A stretch of DNA of 32,799 nt, taken from assembly GCA_045801465.1 (NCBI GenBank), contig JBJMSU010000154.1, positions 1-32,799 on the forward strand, in the 5' to 3' direction. How positions within the stretch are numbered: position 1 is the first letter of the stretch; each line of letters starts with the position of its first letter. This DNA comes from DATFWC01 sp045801465 (GTDB lineage Bacteria > Pseudomonadota > Alphaproteobacteria > Rhizobiales > Xanthobacteraceae). Both the position numbers and the translations under genes were made by a program. Positions 8,263 through 15,496 of the stretch are shown here, one piece after another. The notes beneath the pieces are model-generated. The model searched no databases. It was not told where the DNA came from and was given only the letters and a program-made list of their open reading frames with translations.

Positions 8263-9339
8263 TCACGGCGTGAATACACGCGTCACATGGCCCATCTTGC
8301 GGCCGGGGCGGGCACCGTTCTTGCCATAGAGGTGGATCGAAGCTCCCGGCACGCCAAGCCATTGGACGTACTCGGCTGCTTCGTCGCCGATCAAATTGAT
8401 CATCTCCACGCGGCCGTGGCGCAGCGGCTTGCCAAGCGGCCACCCGGCAACGGCGCGTATGTGCTGCTCGAACTGGGAGATGGTGCAGCCGTCGAGCGTC
8501 CAATGCCCGGAATTGTGCACGCGCGGCGCGATCTCGTTGACCAGCACGGCATGCCCGGCACCCTCGCGTACTACGAACATCTCGACGGCGAGCACGCCCA
8601 CATAGGCGAAGGTCGCGGCAATGGTCTCGGCGATGCGCCGGGCCTCGGCGGCAACGGCCGGCGAAACCTCGGCCGGCACTCGCGAAAGTTTGAGGATGTG
8701 GTCGCGGTGCTCGTTTTCCACGACGTCGAAGCATTCGATCTGGCCGTCGTGTCCGCGGGCGGCGATCACCGAAATTTCGCGCTCGAACGGAACGAAGGAT
8801 TCGACGATTGACGGATGTACGCCAATCTCCTCCCAGGCGCGGGCGAGATCGGTGTCGGGGCGAATGAGCGCCTGGCCCTTGCCGTCATAGCCGAAACGGC
8901 GGGTCTTGAGCACGGCCGGCCGGCCGATCGTCTCAAGCGCTTCGGTGAGAGCGGCAAGACGGTCGACGCCGGCAAACGGTGCCGTCCGAATTCCCAACCC
9001 GGCCACGAATTTCTTTTCCTCGAGCCGGTCCTGGGTGGTGGCAAGCACGCGCGGGTCGGGCAATACCGGCCGCCGCTCGCTCAAAAATTTGGCCGTTTCG
9101 GCCGGCACGTTCTCGAACTCATAGGTGACGACGTCCACCGCTTCGGCGAAGCGGTCGAGCGCATTCTCGTCGCCGTAATCGGCCTGGGTCGTGCGCCGGA
9201 CCACGTCGAAGGCGGGCGCCTGCGGGTCGGGACAGAACACATGACACTTCAGTCCCAGCCGCGCGGCGGCAAGCGCCAGCATGCGGCCGAGCTGTCCGCC
9301 GCCGAGGATGCCGATGGTAGCACCGGGCTTCAGCGGCAT
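8263..9339 (-). CDS. purK: N5-carboxyaminoimidazole ribonucleotide synthase
   Basis: A 358-residue ATP-grasp enzyme that carboxylates AIR with bicarbonate and ATP in purine synthesis. It opens with the N-terminal motif ATIGILGGGQLGRML, and the ATP-grasp core includes KTRRFGYDGKGQ, VPFEREISVIAARG and the metal-site block VNEIAPRVHNSGHWT. The start is not settled: ATG 9339 gives MPLKPGATIG, while TTG 9354 adds five residues, has GAGGG 6 bases before it and overlaps the purE stop. The second pattern would be translational coupling with purE. PurK passes unstable N5-CAIR to PurE, so the gene order matches the pathway in reverse. Confidence 0.95.
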   Translation of the reverse strand: MPLKPGATIGILGGGQLGRMLALAAARLGLKCHVFCPDPQAPAFDVVRRTTQADYGDENALDRFAEAVDVVTYEFENVPAETAKFLSERRPVLPDPRVLATTQDRLEEKKFVAGLGIRTAPFAGVDRLAALTEALETIGRPAVLKTRRFGYDGKGQALIRPDTDLARAWEEIGVHPSIVESFVPFEREISVIAARGHDGQIECFDVVENEHRDHILKLSRVPAEVSPAVAAEARRIAETIAATFAYVGVLAVEMFVVREGAGHAVLVNEIAPRVHNSGHWTLDGCTISQFEQHIRAVAGWPLGKPLRHGRVEMINLIGDEAAEYVQWLGVPGASIHLYGKNGARPGRKMGHVTRVFTP

Positions 9340-9350
9340 CGATGGTGTGC

Positions 9351-9848
9351 TCAACGCGGGCCCTCGTCGGCCGGCCGTTCCGCCACGGTGGCGGTCTGCT
9401 GCGCGCGCCACGCCTCCAGCCGCTGAGCAAGTGCCGGATCGCCGAGCGCGAGCACGCTCGCGGCCAGCAGCGCCGCATTGACGGCGCCGGCCTTCCCAAT
9501 GGCGAGCGTGCCGACCGGGACGCCGGCCGGCATCTGCACGATGGAATAGAGCGAGTCGATCCCCTTGAGGGTTTGCGTCTCGATCGGCACGCCGAACACC
9601 GGCAACGTTGTCATGGCCGCCGTCATGCCGGGCAGGTGCGCGGCACCGCCGGCGCCGGCAATGATCACCTTGTGGCCAGCCGACTTGGCGCCCTTGGCGA
9701 AGGCATAGAGCCGCTCGGGCGTGCGGTGCGCCGACACGATGTGCGCCTCATAGCGAAGCCCGAGCGCATCCAGCGTCTCGGCGGCATGGCGGAGCGTGGC
9801 CCAGTCGGACTGGCTCCCCATGATGATGGCGACCGGATTTGCCCCCAT
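9351..9848 (-). CDS. purE: N5-carboxyaminoimidazole ribonucleotide mutase
   Basis: A 165-residue class I PurE, which moves the carboxyl group of N5-CAIR to give CAIR. Visible family motifs are VAIIMGSQSDW (phosphate binding, with the conserved SQSDW), IVSAHRTPERL, IIAGAGGAAHLPGM and the late GKAGAVNAALLAA. ATG 9848 is chosen because GAGG lies just upstream and the MGSQSDW motif follows at the usual distance. It is the first gene of the purE-purK pair and diverges from the diguanylate cyclase gene across 127 bases. Confidence 0.96.
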   Translation of the reverse strand: MGANPVAIIMGSQSDWATLRHAAETLDALGLRYEAHIVSAHRTPERLYAFAKGAKSAGHKVIIAGAGGAAHLPGMTAAMTTLPVFGVPIETQTLKGIDSLYSIVQMPAGVPVGTLAIGKAGAVNAALLAASVLALGDPALAQRLEAWRAQQTATVAERPADEGPR

Positions 9849-9975
9849 TCGCGCCTCAAAAAATTCGCCTCGGGTCGGCGAAGGAAGCGGCGCATTATAG
9901 GTGTCGCACCTCGACTCGCAAGGCGGCCCGGCTATTCTCCGACGACCCACGATTCGCGAGCGGTGAGCCGGCAGC

Positions 9976-10671
9976 ATGCCGAAACAGAAGCTGCCGGGAG
10001 TGCCGGTCAAATCCGATCCGGGGCGTTTGCGTCTGGCGCGGGCCGAGCGACGCATCACTGCCGAGCGCGAGGGCTCCGAACAGCGCACCGCGCCCGCAGT
10101 TCCGTCGGTCGTCAATCGCCTGGCGGCGGAAGTCGAGCGGCTGCAGGCCGAGCTCGCGTCCATGCGCGCCAAGCTCGCCGGGCTTGAGGCGAAGGTCGAC
10201 GTCGATCCGCTGCTCGATATTTTCAGCCGCCGCGGTTTCGAGCGCGAGCTCAAGCGCGCGTTGGCCTATGTCACGCGTTACGGGGCCCGCGCCGCCCTCG
10301 TCTATCTCGATCTCGACGGCTTTAAGCTGGTGAACGACACGTATGGCCATGCGGCCGGCGACGCCGTGCTCAAGGCCGTTGCCGCGACACTTGCCCATAA
10401 CATCCGCGCCTCCGACACGGTCGCGCGTCTCGGCGGCGACGAGTTCGCCGTGCTGCTGTGGAATCTCGGTGTGCCCGAAGCGGGGGCCAAGGCGGCGGCG
10501 CTGGAGCAGGCAATTGCCGCCGCGCAAGTTTCCTGGAACGGCGCGATGGTCTCGGTCGGCGCCTCGGCGGGGTTCACGCTGGTGTCGCCGCGCGACGAAC
10601 CGGCCGCGGTGCTGGCCCGCGCCGACCAGGCCATGTATGCGCGCAAGGCGGCGCGCAAGCAGACAGGTTAG
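9976..10671 (+). CDS. GGDEF-domain diguanylate cyclase
   Basis: A 231-residue protein with a basic N-terminal region, a likely coiled coil (about 45-75: RLAAEVERLQAELASMRAKLAGLEAK) and one GGDEF domain (about 76-228). The active-site motif GGDEF is intact (153-157), with the metal-binding aspartates of LDLDGFK (110-116) and NDTYGHAAGD after it. An RxxD inhibitory site (R144-A-S-D147) lies exactly five residues before GGDEF, so the enzyme should make cyclic di-GMP and be product-inhibited. No sensor or membrane domain is present, so control probably comes through dimerisation by the coiled coil. It converges on the sortase gene with 6 bases between stops. Confidence 0.93.
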   Translation: MPKQKLPGVPVKSDPGRLRLARAERRITAEREGSEQRTAPAVPSVVNRLAAEVERLQAELASMRAKLAGLEAKVDVDPLLDIFSRRGFERELKRALAYVTRYGARAALVYLDLDGFKLVNDTYGHAAGDAVLKAVAATLAHNIRASDTVARLGGDEFAVLLWNLGVPEAGAKAAALEQAIAAAQVSWNGAMVSVGASAGFTLVSPRDEPAAVLARADQAMYARKAARKQTG

Positions 10672-10677
10672 AGCATT

Positions 10678-11313
10678 TCACTCAACCAGCTCGGCGTGCA
10701 CGAGATAGCGCAGCGGGCCGGCGGTCTTGGCGTCCAAGGGCCAGCACGTCGTCAGGACCAGGTTGCGCCCCGGCGCGAACGGATCGATGCCGGAGGCGTC
10801 CCAGCGCGCGACGGTGGTGTGCGTGACGCGAAAGCGGAACAGCGTCCCGTCCGCTCGCGTCACCCGGACCTCGTCGCCGGCGCGGACGCTCCCAAGGAAC
10901 GCAAAATGCGTATCGCGGTGCGCGGAATAGATCGCGCTGCCGGGCTCGCCGGCAGTCGGGGTGAGCTCCACATGGCCGGGCCCGAAGGCGAGCGCCTGGC
11001 CACTGCTGCCGTTGAGCGCGATGGCGCTTGCCTTAAGGCGCGGCACCTCGATGCGCGCAACCGGCCAGGTATCCGCCCATGACCACGGCTTGACGGCCTG
11101 GCCGGTCGCAAGCGTCTGTGCGAAGGCGCGCTCGAGCAGGATTTGCGCGAGCACCGCCTTGGCATGGATCCAGATGCCGTGGCCGGCGAGCAGGAGCCCG
11201 AGCAGACCGATGATCGTTGGGAGGAGGGCGGCCCCAGGTCCCGGCGTTGGCGGCTGACCCTCCTCCCGGTCGCTTCCCGGCAGGCCGGGAAGGAAGCGTG
11301 CGGTCGCGTTCAT
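10678..11313 (-). CDS. class GN-type sortase (LPXTG-site transpeptidase family)
   Basis: A 211-residue sortase with a single N-terminal membrane helix (about 29-48). The three catalytic residues are visible: H132 in YSAHRDTHF, C190 in the strand LVLTTC (185-190) and R202 in PLRYLVHA. Sortases cleave a sorting motif and join the new carboxyl end to an amine. This form occurs in Proteobacteria beside one dedicated target, and here the target gene lies directly upstream. The ATG at 11313 overlaps the target's stop as ATGA, so translation is probably coupled. The natural acceptor amine in a Gram-negative envelope is unknown. A longer open frame upstream overlaps the target gene in another frame and is not real. 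Confidence 0.92.
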   Translation of the reverse strand: MNATARFLPGLPGSDREEGQPPTPGPGAALLPTIIGLLGLLLAGHGIWIHAKAVLAQILLERAFAQTLATGQAVKPWSWADTWPVARIEVPRLKASAIALNGSSGQALAFGPGHVELTPTAGEPGSAIYSAHRDTHFAFLGSVRAGDEVRVTRADGTLFRFRVTHTTVARWDASGIDPFAPGRNLVLTTCWPLDAKTAGPLRYLVHAELVE

Positions 11314-13628
11314 GACGCGGCGCGCGACGCGCGGCGGCCGAGCATCAGGAGCACAAAGCTCGCGCCCATGAGCAGCAGGCCGAACCACAGGCGCAGCTCC
11401 GCGTCGGTCGCCGTCTGCGGCAGGCTCACGCCTTTGGCGGCCGGCGCTGCGGCGGGACGTGGCAGTGCCGACTGGGCCACGGCGCGGAACGCGGCCGCGT
11501 CGAGCTGCGCCAGCCTGGTGCGATCGGTAGGGTCGGTGCGGCGCGTGTCGGACGGCTGCGTGGCCGGCGGCGGCTGTTCGCCGAACACCCTGTCGAAGTC
11601 CCAGCCCGCCGGCAGGTTGAGCGGAAGGTCGGCGCGCGTCAGCCGCGCGCCATCCGGGCGGCTCGGCGTCTTGTCCACGGCGATCAGGCTGGTGAGCCGC
11701 GTGACCAGGTGATGGTCGAGCGCGAGCGCAAGGATCACTGCGTCCGCCTCCTCGGGCTTGAGCCGCCGCAGCGTGCGCGCGACTTCCGCGTCCGTGATCT
11801 TGCGCCGTGCCCACAGCTTGGACAGACCTTGCCCTTCGGCCGCGTTGTCGAGCTTCATGCTCACGGTCCAGGGCCGCTCGCCGATGCGTCCCTTGATCTC
11901 GAGCGTGCCCGACAACGACCCAACCTTGGCGGCCAGCACCACCGGCTCGCCGCGATAGAGATCCGGCAGCAACGCCGGGGTCATGTCGGCCTGGCCGTGC
12001 GAGAAGGTCGCGACCAGGTTGGTGGCCACCGGGCTCTCGAGCTTCTCGAACAGCGCGCGCATGCGCTCCTCGATCTCGTCGACCGAGCCGATATGGGTGA
12101 AGGTGCCGCGCCCGATCTCGGCTGCGCGCGTCATCAGGAAGGTATTGGGCGCCGAGCCGATGCCGACCATGAACACGCGGGAGCGCCCGCGCATGGCGCC
12201 GATCGTGTCCAGGAGCTCCTGCTCGTTGCCGATGGCGCCGTCGGTGAGGAACACGACCTGACGCAGGTAGTCGACATCGCCGTCGCGCCGGTCGGTCAGC
12301 GCCGCCCGCATGGGCGGCAGCATTTCGGTGCCGCCCTGCGCCTGCAGCGCCGAGACGAAGCTCTTGGCGCGGGCGACGTGCTCGGCGTCCGCCGCTACCG
12401 TGTCGGGAAACAGGACGTCCATCGTGTGGTCGAAGCGGATGACGTTGAAGCGATCGGTTCGCGTCAGGCGACCGAGCGCGTAAGTCAGGCTCGCTTTCGC
12501 CTGCACGATCGAGGTCCCGCCCATGGAGCCGGAGTTGTCGATCACGAAAATGATTTCGCGCGGGCGCTTGTCCTGCGTCGGCGGCAGTGCCGGCGGCGTC
12601 ACGAAGGCAAGCACGTAGTCGGCATCGCCGACGTGCTCGCGGAAGAGCCCGACGGAGGGCGCCCTGGTGGCGGCCGGCCGCCAGGTGAGCTCGAAGTCGC
12701 GGTCGGCCGGAACCGGCCCTTCGGCAAGCTTGATGACACGGATGTCCTCGGCAGGCGATTCGAGCTTCACGGCGTGATGGTGGCTCTTCACCTCGCCGAG
12801 CGGAAACCCGGCCTGCAGGCGGATCGAGATGGACGTCGGATTGACGGGCGCATGCTCGCGCGGGTCGAGAACCGGCGGCGTGATGCGGTCGCGATCCGGC
12901 ACCGGGTCAGAGAGGCTGCCCCAGCCGCGATCGTTCGGCTTGAAGTCGACAGTCTGGGCCACGGGTTTCGGATTGTAGCGCGGCGCCACGACAAGCGGCA
13001 CGCGCAGCGAGAACTGCTCGCCCGATTGGCGCACCGGCTCCTGGTATTCGATCTGCACCAGCACGGCCTCGCCGGGCCCGATATTGGCGACCGAGTTGGT
13101 GAAAATGTTCGGCCGCTCCTGCTCGAGCAGGGTTGCCTTCTGGCCGGCGGTCTTCGCCCGTTCGTAGATCTGCCGCGCCTGTTGCCGCTCCTTGATGTCG
13201 CCGATCACGATGCGGTCGCCGATCACCATCTTCAGCGTATCGACGGCGCCGTTGTCGGGCAGCGGGTAGACGTACACGGCTTCGACCCAGCCATCGGTCG
13301 GATTGTGGAACATCTGGGTGATGCGGGCGCGCGCGGTGGGGCCGCTGACGACCATGTCGATATCGGTGCCGAGCCGCGGCGCCGCGACGAAGCGGCCATC
13401 CTCCGTCGCCTTGAGCAGAAGTGAGCCGGCGCGCATCTCGCTTGGGCTCACCAGGGCCGGGACCGACGCGGTCTTCGTGGCCTGCGCCCGCGCCGGGCTG
13501 CCGTTCACCACGAAAGCCGCCAGTGCGGAAGCAAGGGCAAGAAACAACGCTGCCGGTGGTCGCAGCGCCGAGAACCTATCGAACCGCGGCGAGTCGCTCG
13601 CCGCAGCCATCTGCACTGACATGGTCAT
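11310..13628 (-). CDS. VIT/VWA-domain sortase target protein with C-terminal LPQTA signal
   Basis: A 772-residue exported protein of the marine proteobacterial sortase target type. A long basic N-region precedes a signal peptide core (ALFLALASALAAFVV), with likely cleavage after residue 48. Then come a VIT domain (about 86-206; GWVEAVYVYPLPDNGAVD, IYERAKTAGQKATLLEQERPNIFT) and a von Willebrand A domain (about 358-525) with an intact metal site DNSGSMGG (D364, S366, S368) and FLTDGAIGN. The C-terminus is a full sorting signal: LPQTA at 736-740, a hydrophobic helix and a basic tail (RRASRAAS). The fifth position is alanine, not glycine. ATG 13628 is chosen for the GGAG 8 bases upstream. Such proteins resemble inter-alpha-trypsin inhibitor heavy chains; ligand and role are unknown. 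Confidence 0.93.
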   Translation of the reverse strand: MTMSVQMAAASDSPRFDRFSALRPPAALFLALASALAAFVVNGSPARAQATKTASVPALVSPSEMRAGSLLLKATEDGRFVAAPRLGTDIDMVVSGPTARARITQMFHNPTDGWVEAVYVYPLPDNGAVDTLKMVIGDRIVIGDIKERQQARQIYERAKTAGQKATLLEQERPNIFTNSVANIGPGEAVLVQIEYQEPVRQSGEQFSLRVPLVVAPRYNPKPVAQTVDFKPNDRGWGSLSDPVPDRDRITPPVLDPREHAPVNPTSISIRLQAGFPLGEVKSHHHAVKLESPAEDIRVIKLAEGPVPADRDFELTWRPAATRAPSVGLFREHVGDADYVLAFVTPPALPPTQDKRPREIIFVIDNSGSMGGTSIVQAKASLTYALGRLTRTDRFNVIRFDHTMDVLFPDTVAADAEHVARAKSFVSALQAQGGTEMLPPMRAALTDRRDGDVDYLRQVVFLTDGAIGNEQELLDTIGAMRGRSRVFMVGIGSAPNTFLMTRAAEIGRGTFTHIGSVDEIEERMRALFEKLESPVATNLVATFSHGQADMTPALLPDLYRGEPVVLAAKVGSLSGTLEIKGRIGERPWTVSMKLDNAAEGQGLSKLWARRKITDAEVARTLRRLKPEEADAVILALALDHHLVTRLTSLIAVDKTPSRPDGARLTRADLPLNLPAGWDFDRVFGEQPPPATQPSDTRRTDPTDRTRLAQLDAAAFRAVAQSALPRPAAAPAAKGVSLPQTATDAELRLWFGLLLMGASFVLLMLGRRASRAAS

Positions 13629-13749
13629 CCGCGTCGCTCCGTGAAGCTCGAGCCCGTCCCTCCGGTCCGCGCTCCTTTGTGGCGCGACGGCGCAAAAACG
13701 CGGAGCGTCATGTTCGCGATTGATCGGCAAAGAAGCGCCGGCCTGAGCC

Positions 13750-13779
13750 TTGCCGAATCCGCGTTCGTGCGGATATGTG
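13750..13779 (+). promoter_or_regulatory. candidate promoter and operator of the divergent HTH gene
   Basis: TTGCCG (13750-13755) and TATGTG (13774-13779) are spaced by 18 bases. The spacer contains a perfect inverted repeat, ATCCGC at 13757-13762 and GCGGAT at 13769-13774. The site lies just upstream of an HTH gene and within the 170 bases it shares with the sortase target gene, so it could be an autoregulatory operator. Seen by eye only. Confidence 0.4.
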
Positions 13780-13798
13780 AAGGTTTGTGAGGGGAAGC

Positions 13799-14566
13799 AT
13801 GTCGCTCGCGCCGGAAAAGCAGCTGTCCGAGGAGCAAAGCCGGTCGGTCGCGGCCGTGATTCGGGAAGAGCTGGCGCGGCGCCGGATCTCGCGCAAGCGC
13901 CTGGCTGATCAGGCCAAGATCAGCATTTCCACGCTCGAAAAGGCGCTCTGCGGGCGCCGGCCGTTCACGCTCGCCACCACGATCCGGCTGGAGGAGGCGC
14001 TCGGCGTGGCGCTACGCCGGCGGACCGTCGATGCGCCGGCACCGCCGCCCGCCAAGACCGGCCTCGCACCGGCCGAGCTCGGCTTTTATTCGCGGCCCGC
14101 CGTCTCCTGGATCGAGGGCAACTACCTTACGCTGCGGCCGTCGTTCAGCGACAGCAGCGCGATCTATGCGTACCGCACCGAGATCTGCTGGGACGACACG
14201 TCGTCGAGCCTGATCTTTCGCGAATCGGAGCGCCAGGACGCGGTGTTCAGCCAGCAGGGTTTTGTTTCGTTGCCCAACCAATCCGGCCACATCTATCTCA
14301 TCACCAACCGGCTCGGGCAGTACCGGCTGATCATCGTGGCGCGCCCCACCATCAAAGGCGAGATGTACGGCATCATCGCCACGCTGCAGGTCGGGCGCGG
14401 CGCCCAGCTGATGCCGGTTTCGGCGCCGATCGCCTTCGTGCCGCTGGCGACGCTTACCAGTGCCGAGTTCGGCCGCATCGTCGACGGCCACGCCTGCTAC
14501 CAGGAATACCGCCGGCATTTGCGACGAACCGTCGAGGAGCCGTTCGCGCTGTTCCTGCCGGTGTAG
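13799..14566 (+). CDS. XRE-like helix-turn-helix regulator with unrecognised C-terminal domain
   Basis: A 255-residue protein. Residues about 20-72 form a helix-turn-helix of Cro/CI type (REELARRRISRKRLADQAKISISTLEKALCGRRPFTLATTIRLEEALG). After a proline/alanine linker (about 77-88), the remaining 165 residues are a domain I do not recognise. It is rich in beta-strand patterns and aromatic residues (GFYSRPAVSWIEGNYLTLRPSF, IYAYRTEICWDD, GEMYGIIATLQVG) and could be a ligand-binding beta barrel. ATG 13799 is chosen over GTG 13787 because GAGGGGA lies just before it. The gene diverges from the sortase operon and lies 90 bases upstream of the liv operon, so it might control either. Confidence 0.75.
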   Translation: MSLAPEKQLSEEQSRSVAAVIREELARRRISRKRLADQAKISISTLEKALCGRRPFTLATTIRLEEALGVALRRRTVDAPAPPPAKTGLAPAELGFYSRPAVSWIEGNYLTLRPSFSDSSAIYAYRTEICWDDTSSSLIFRESERQDAVFSQQGFVSLPNQSGHIYLITNRLGQYRLIIVARPTIKGEMYGIIATLQVGRGAQLMPVSAPIAFVPLATLTSAEFGRIVDGHACYQEYRRHLRRTVEEPFALFLPV

Positions 14567-14656
14567 GCGGCTCGCCAGCACATGTTTGGCTTCACCGCAC
14601 CACTGTGTGGGAGAAGAATTGTCGCGCCGCGTGGCAGCGGCGTAGGATGCCGAGCC

Positions 14657-15496
14657 ATGGATCCCGGTACCGAGGAAAACCCATTCCTGGAGGCGCAGCG
14701 GGTGACGTTGCAGTTCGGCGGCGTCAAGGCGCTGACCGACGTGAGCTTCGCGATTCGCGACGGCGAGCTGTTCTCGATCATCGGGCCGAACGGCGCCGGC
14801 AAGACCTCGATGGTCAACTGCATCTCGGGCCGCTACCGGCCCACCGAAGGAGCGATTTTCTACCGCGGACAGGACATCAGCCGGCTGAAGGCGGATCGCC
14901 GGGCCGCGCTCGGCATCGGCCGGACGTTCCAAAATCTCGCTCTGTTCCGTCACATGACGGTTCTCGACAACATCATGGTGGGGCGCCATCACCTCCTCAA
15001 GAGCAATTTTCTCACTGGCTCCCTGTACTGGCTGACAGGCGCCCGCCGCGAGGAGCTCGCGCATCGCCGCAAGGTCGAGGAGATCATCGACTTCCTCGAC
15101 CTGCAGCCGGTGCGCAAGGCCATGGCGGGCACGCTTCCCTACGGCTTGCGCAAGCGCGTCGAGCTCGCCCGCGCGGTGGCGCTCGAGCCGCGCCTCATCC
15201 TGCTCGACGAGCCCATGGCCGGCATGAATCTCGAAGAGAAGGAGGACATGGCCCGCTACATCGTGGACTTGAACGAGGAATACGCGATGACGGTGGTGAT
15301 GATCGAGCATGACATGGGAGTCGTCATGGATATTTCTCATCGCGTCATGGTGCTCGACTTCGGGCGCAAGATCGCCGAAGGCGAGCCGGCCCAGGTCTTC
15401 GACGATCCTCATGTCAAGCGTGCCTATCTCGGCGAGGAGGACGAGCTGCTGGTCGATCCGGACGAGGTCCTTCGTCCGGCGGAGATAACAGCATGA
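14657..15496 (+). CDS. livG: branched-chain-type ABC transporter ATP-binding protein (LivG-like)
   Basis: A 279-residue ATPase. Walker A is GPNGAGKT (43-50), the Q-loop region reads GIGRTFQNLALF, and the signature is the LivG-type LPYGLRKRVELARAV instead of LSGGQ. Walker B is LILLDEPMAGMN, followed by the switch histidine in MIEHDMGVVM. The acidic C-terminal extension (EEDELLVDPDEVLRP) is slightly longer than usual. ATG 14657 fits the domain start; the ribosome site is weak. Its stop overlaps the next start as ATGA, so expression is tied to the acyl-CoA ligase. It would pair with LivF as the motor of the importer encoded downstream. Confidence 0.94.
   Translation: MDPGTEENPFLEAQRVTLQFGGVKALTDVSFAIRDGELFSIIGPNGAGKTSMVNCISGRYRPTEGAIFYRGQDISRLKADRRAALGIGRTFQNLALFRHMTVLDNIMVGRHHLLKSNFLTGSLYWLTGARREELAHRRKVEEIIDFLDLQPVRKAMAGTLPYGLRKRVELARAVALEPRLILLDEPMAGMNLEEKEDMARYIVDLNEEYAMTVVMIEHDMGVVMDISHRVMVLDFGRKIAEGEPAQVFDDPHVKRAYLGEEDELLVDPDEVLRPAEITA

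Noticed and set aside
11709..13424. A 571-codon + strand frame opposite the VIT/VWA gene
   Set aside because: It is rich in H, R, G and D as expected of an antisense shadow; the minus-strand gene has unmistakable domains.
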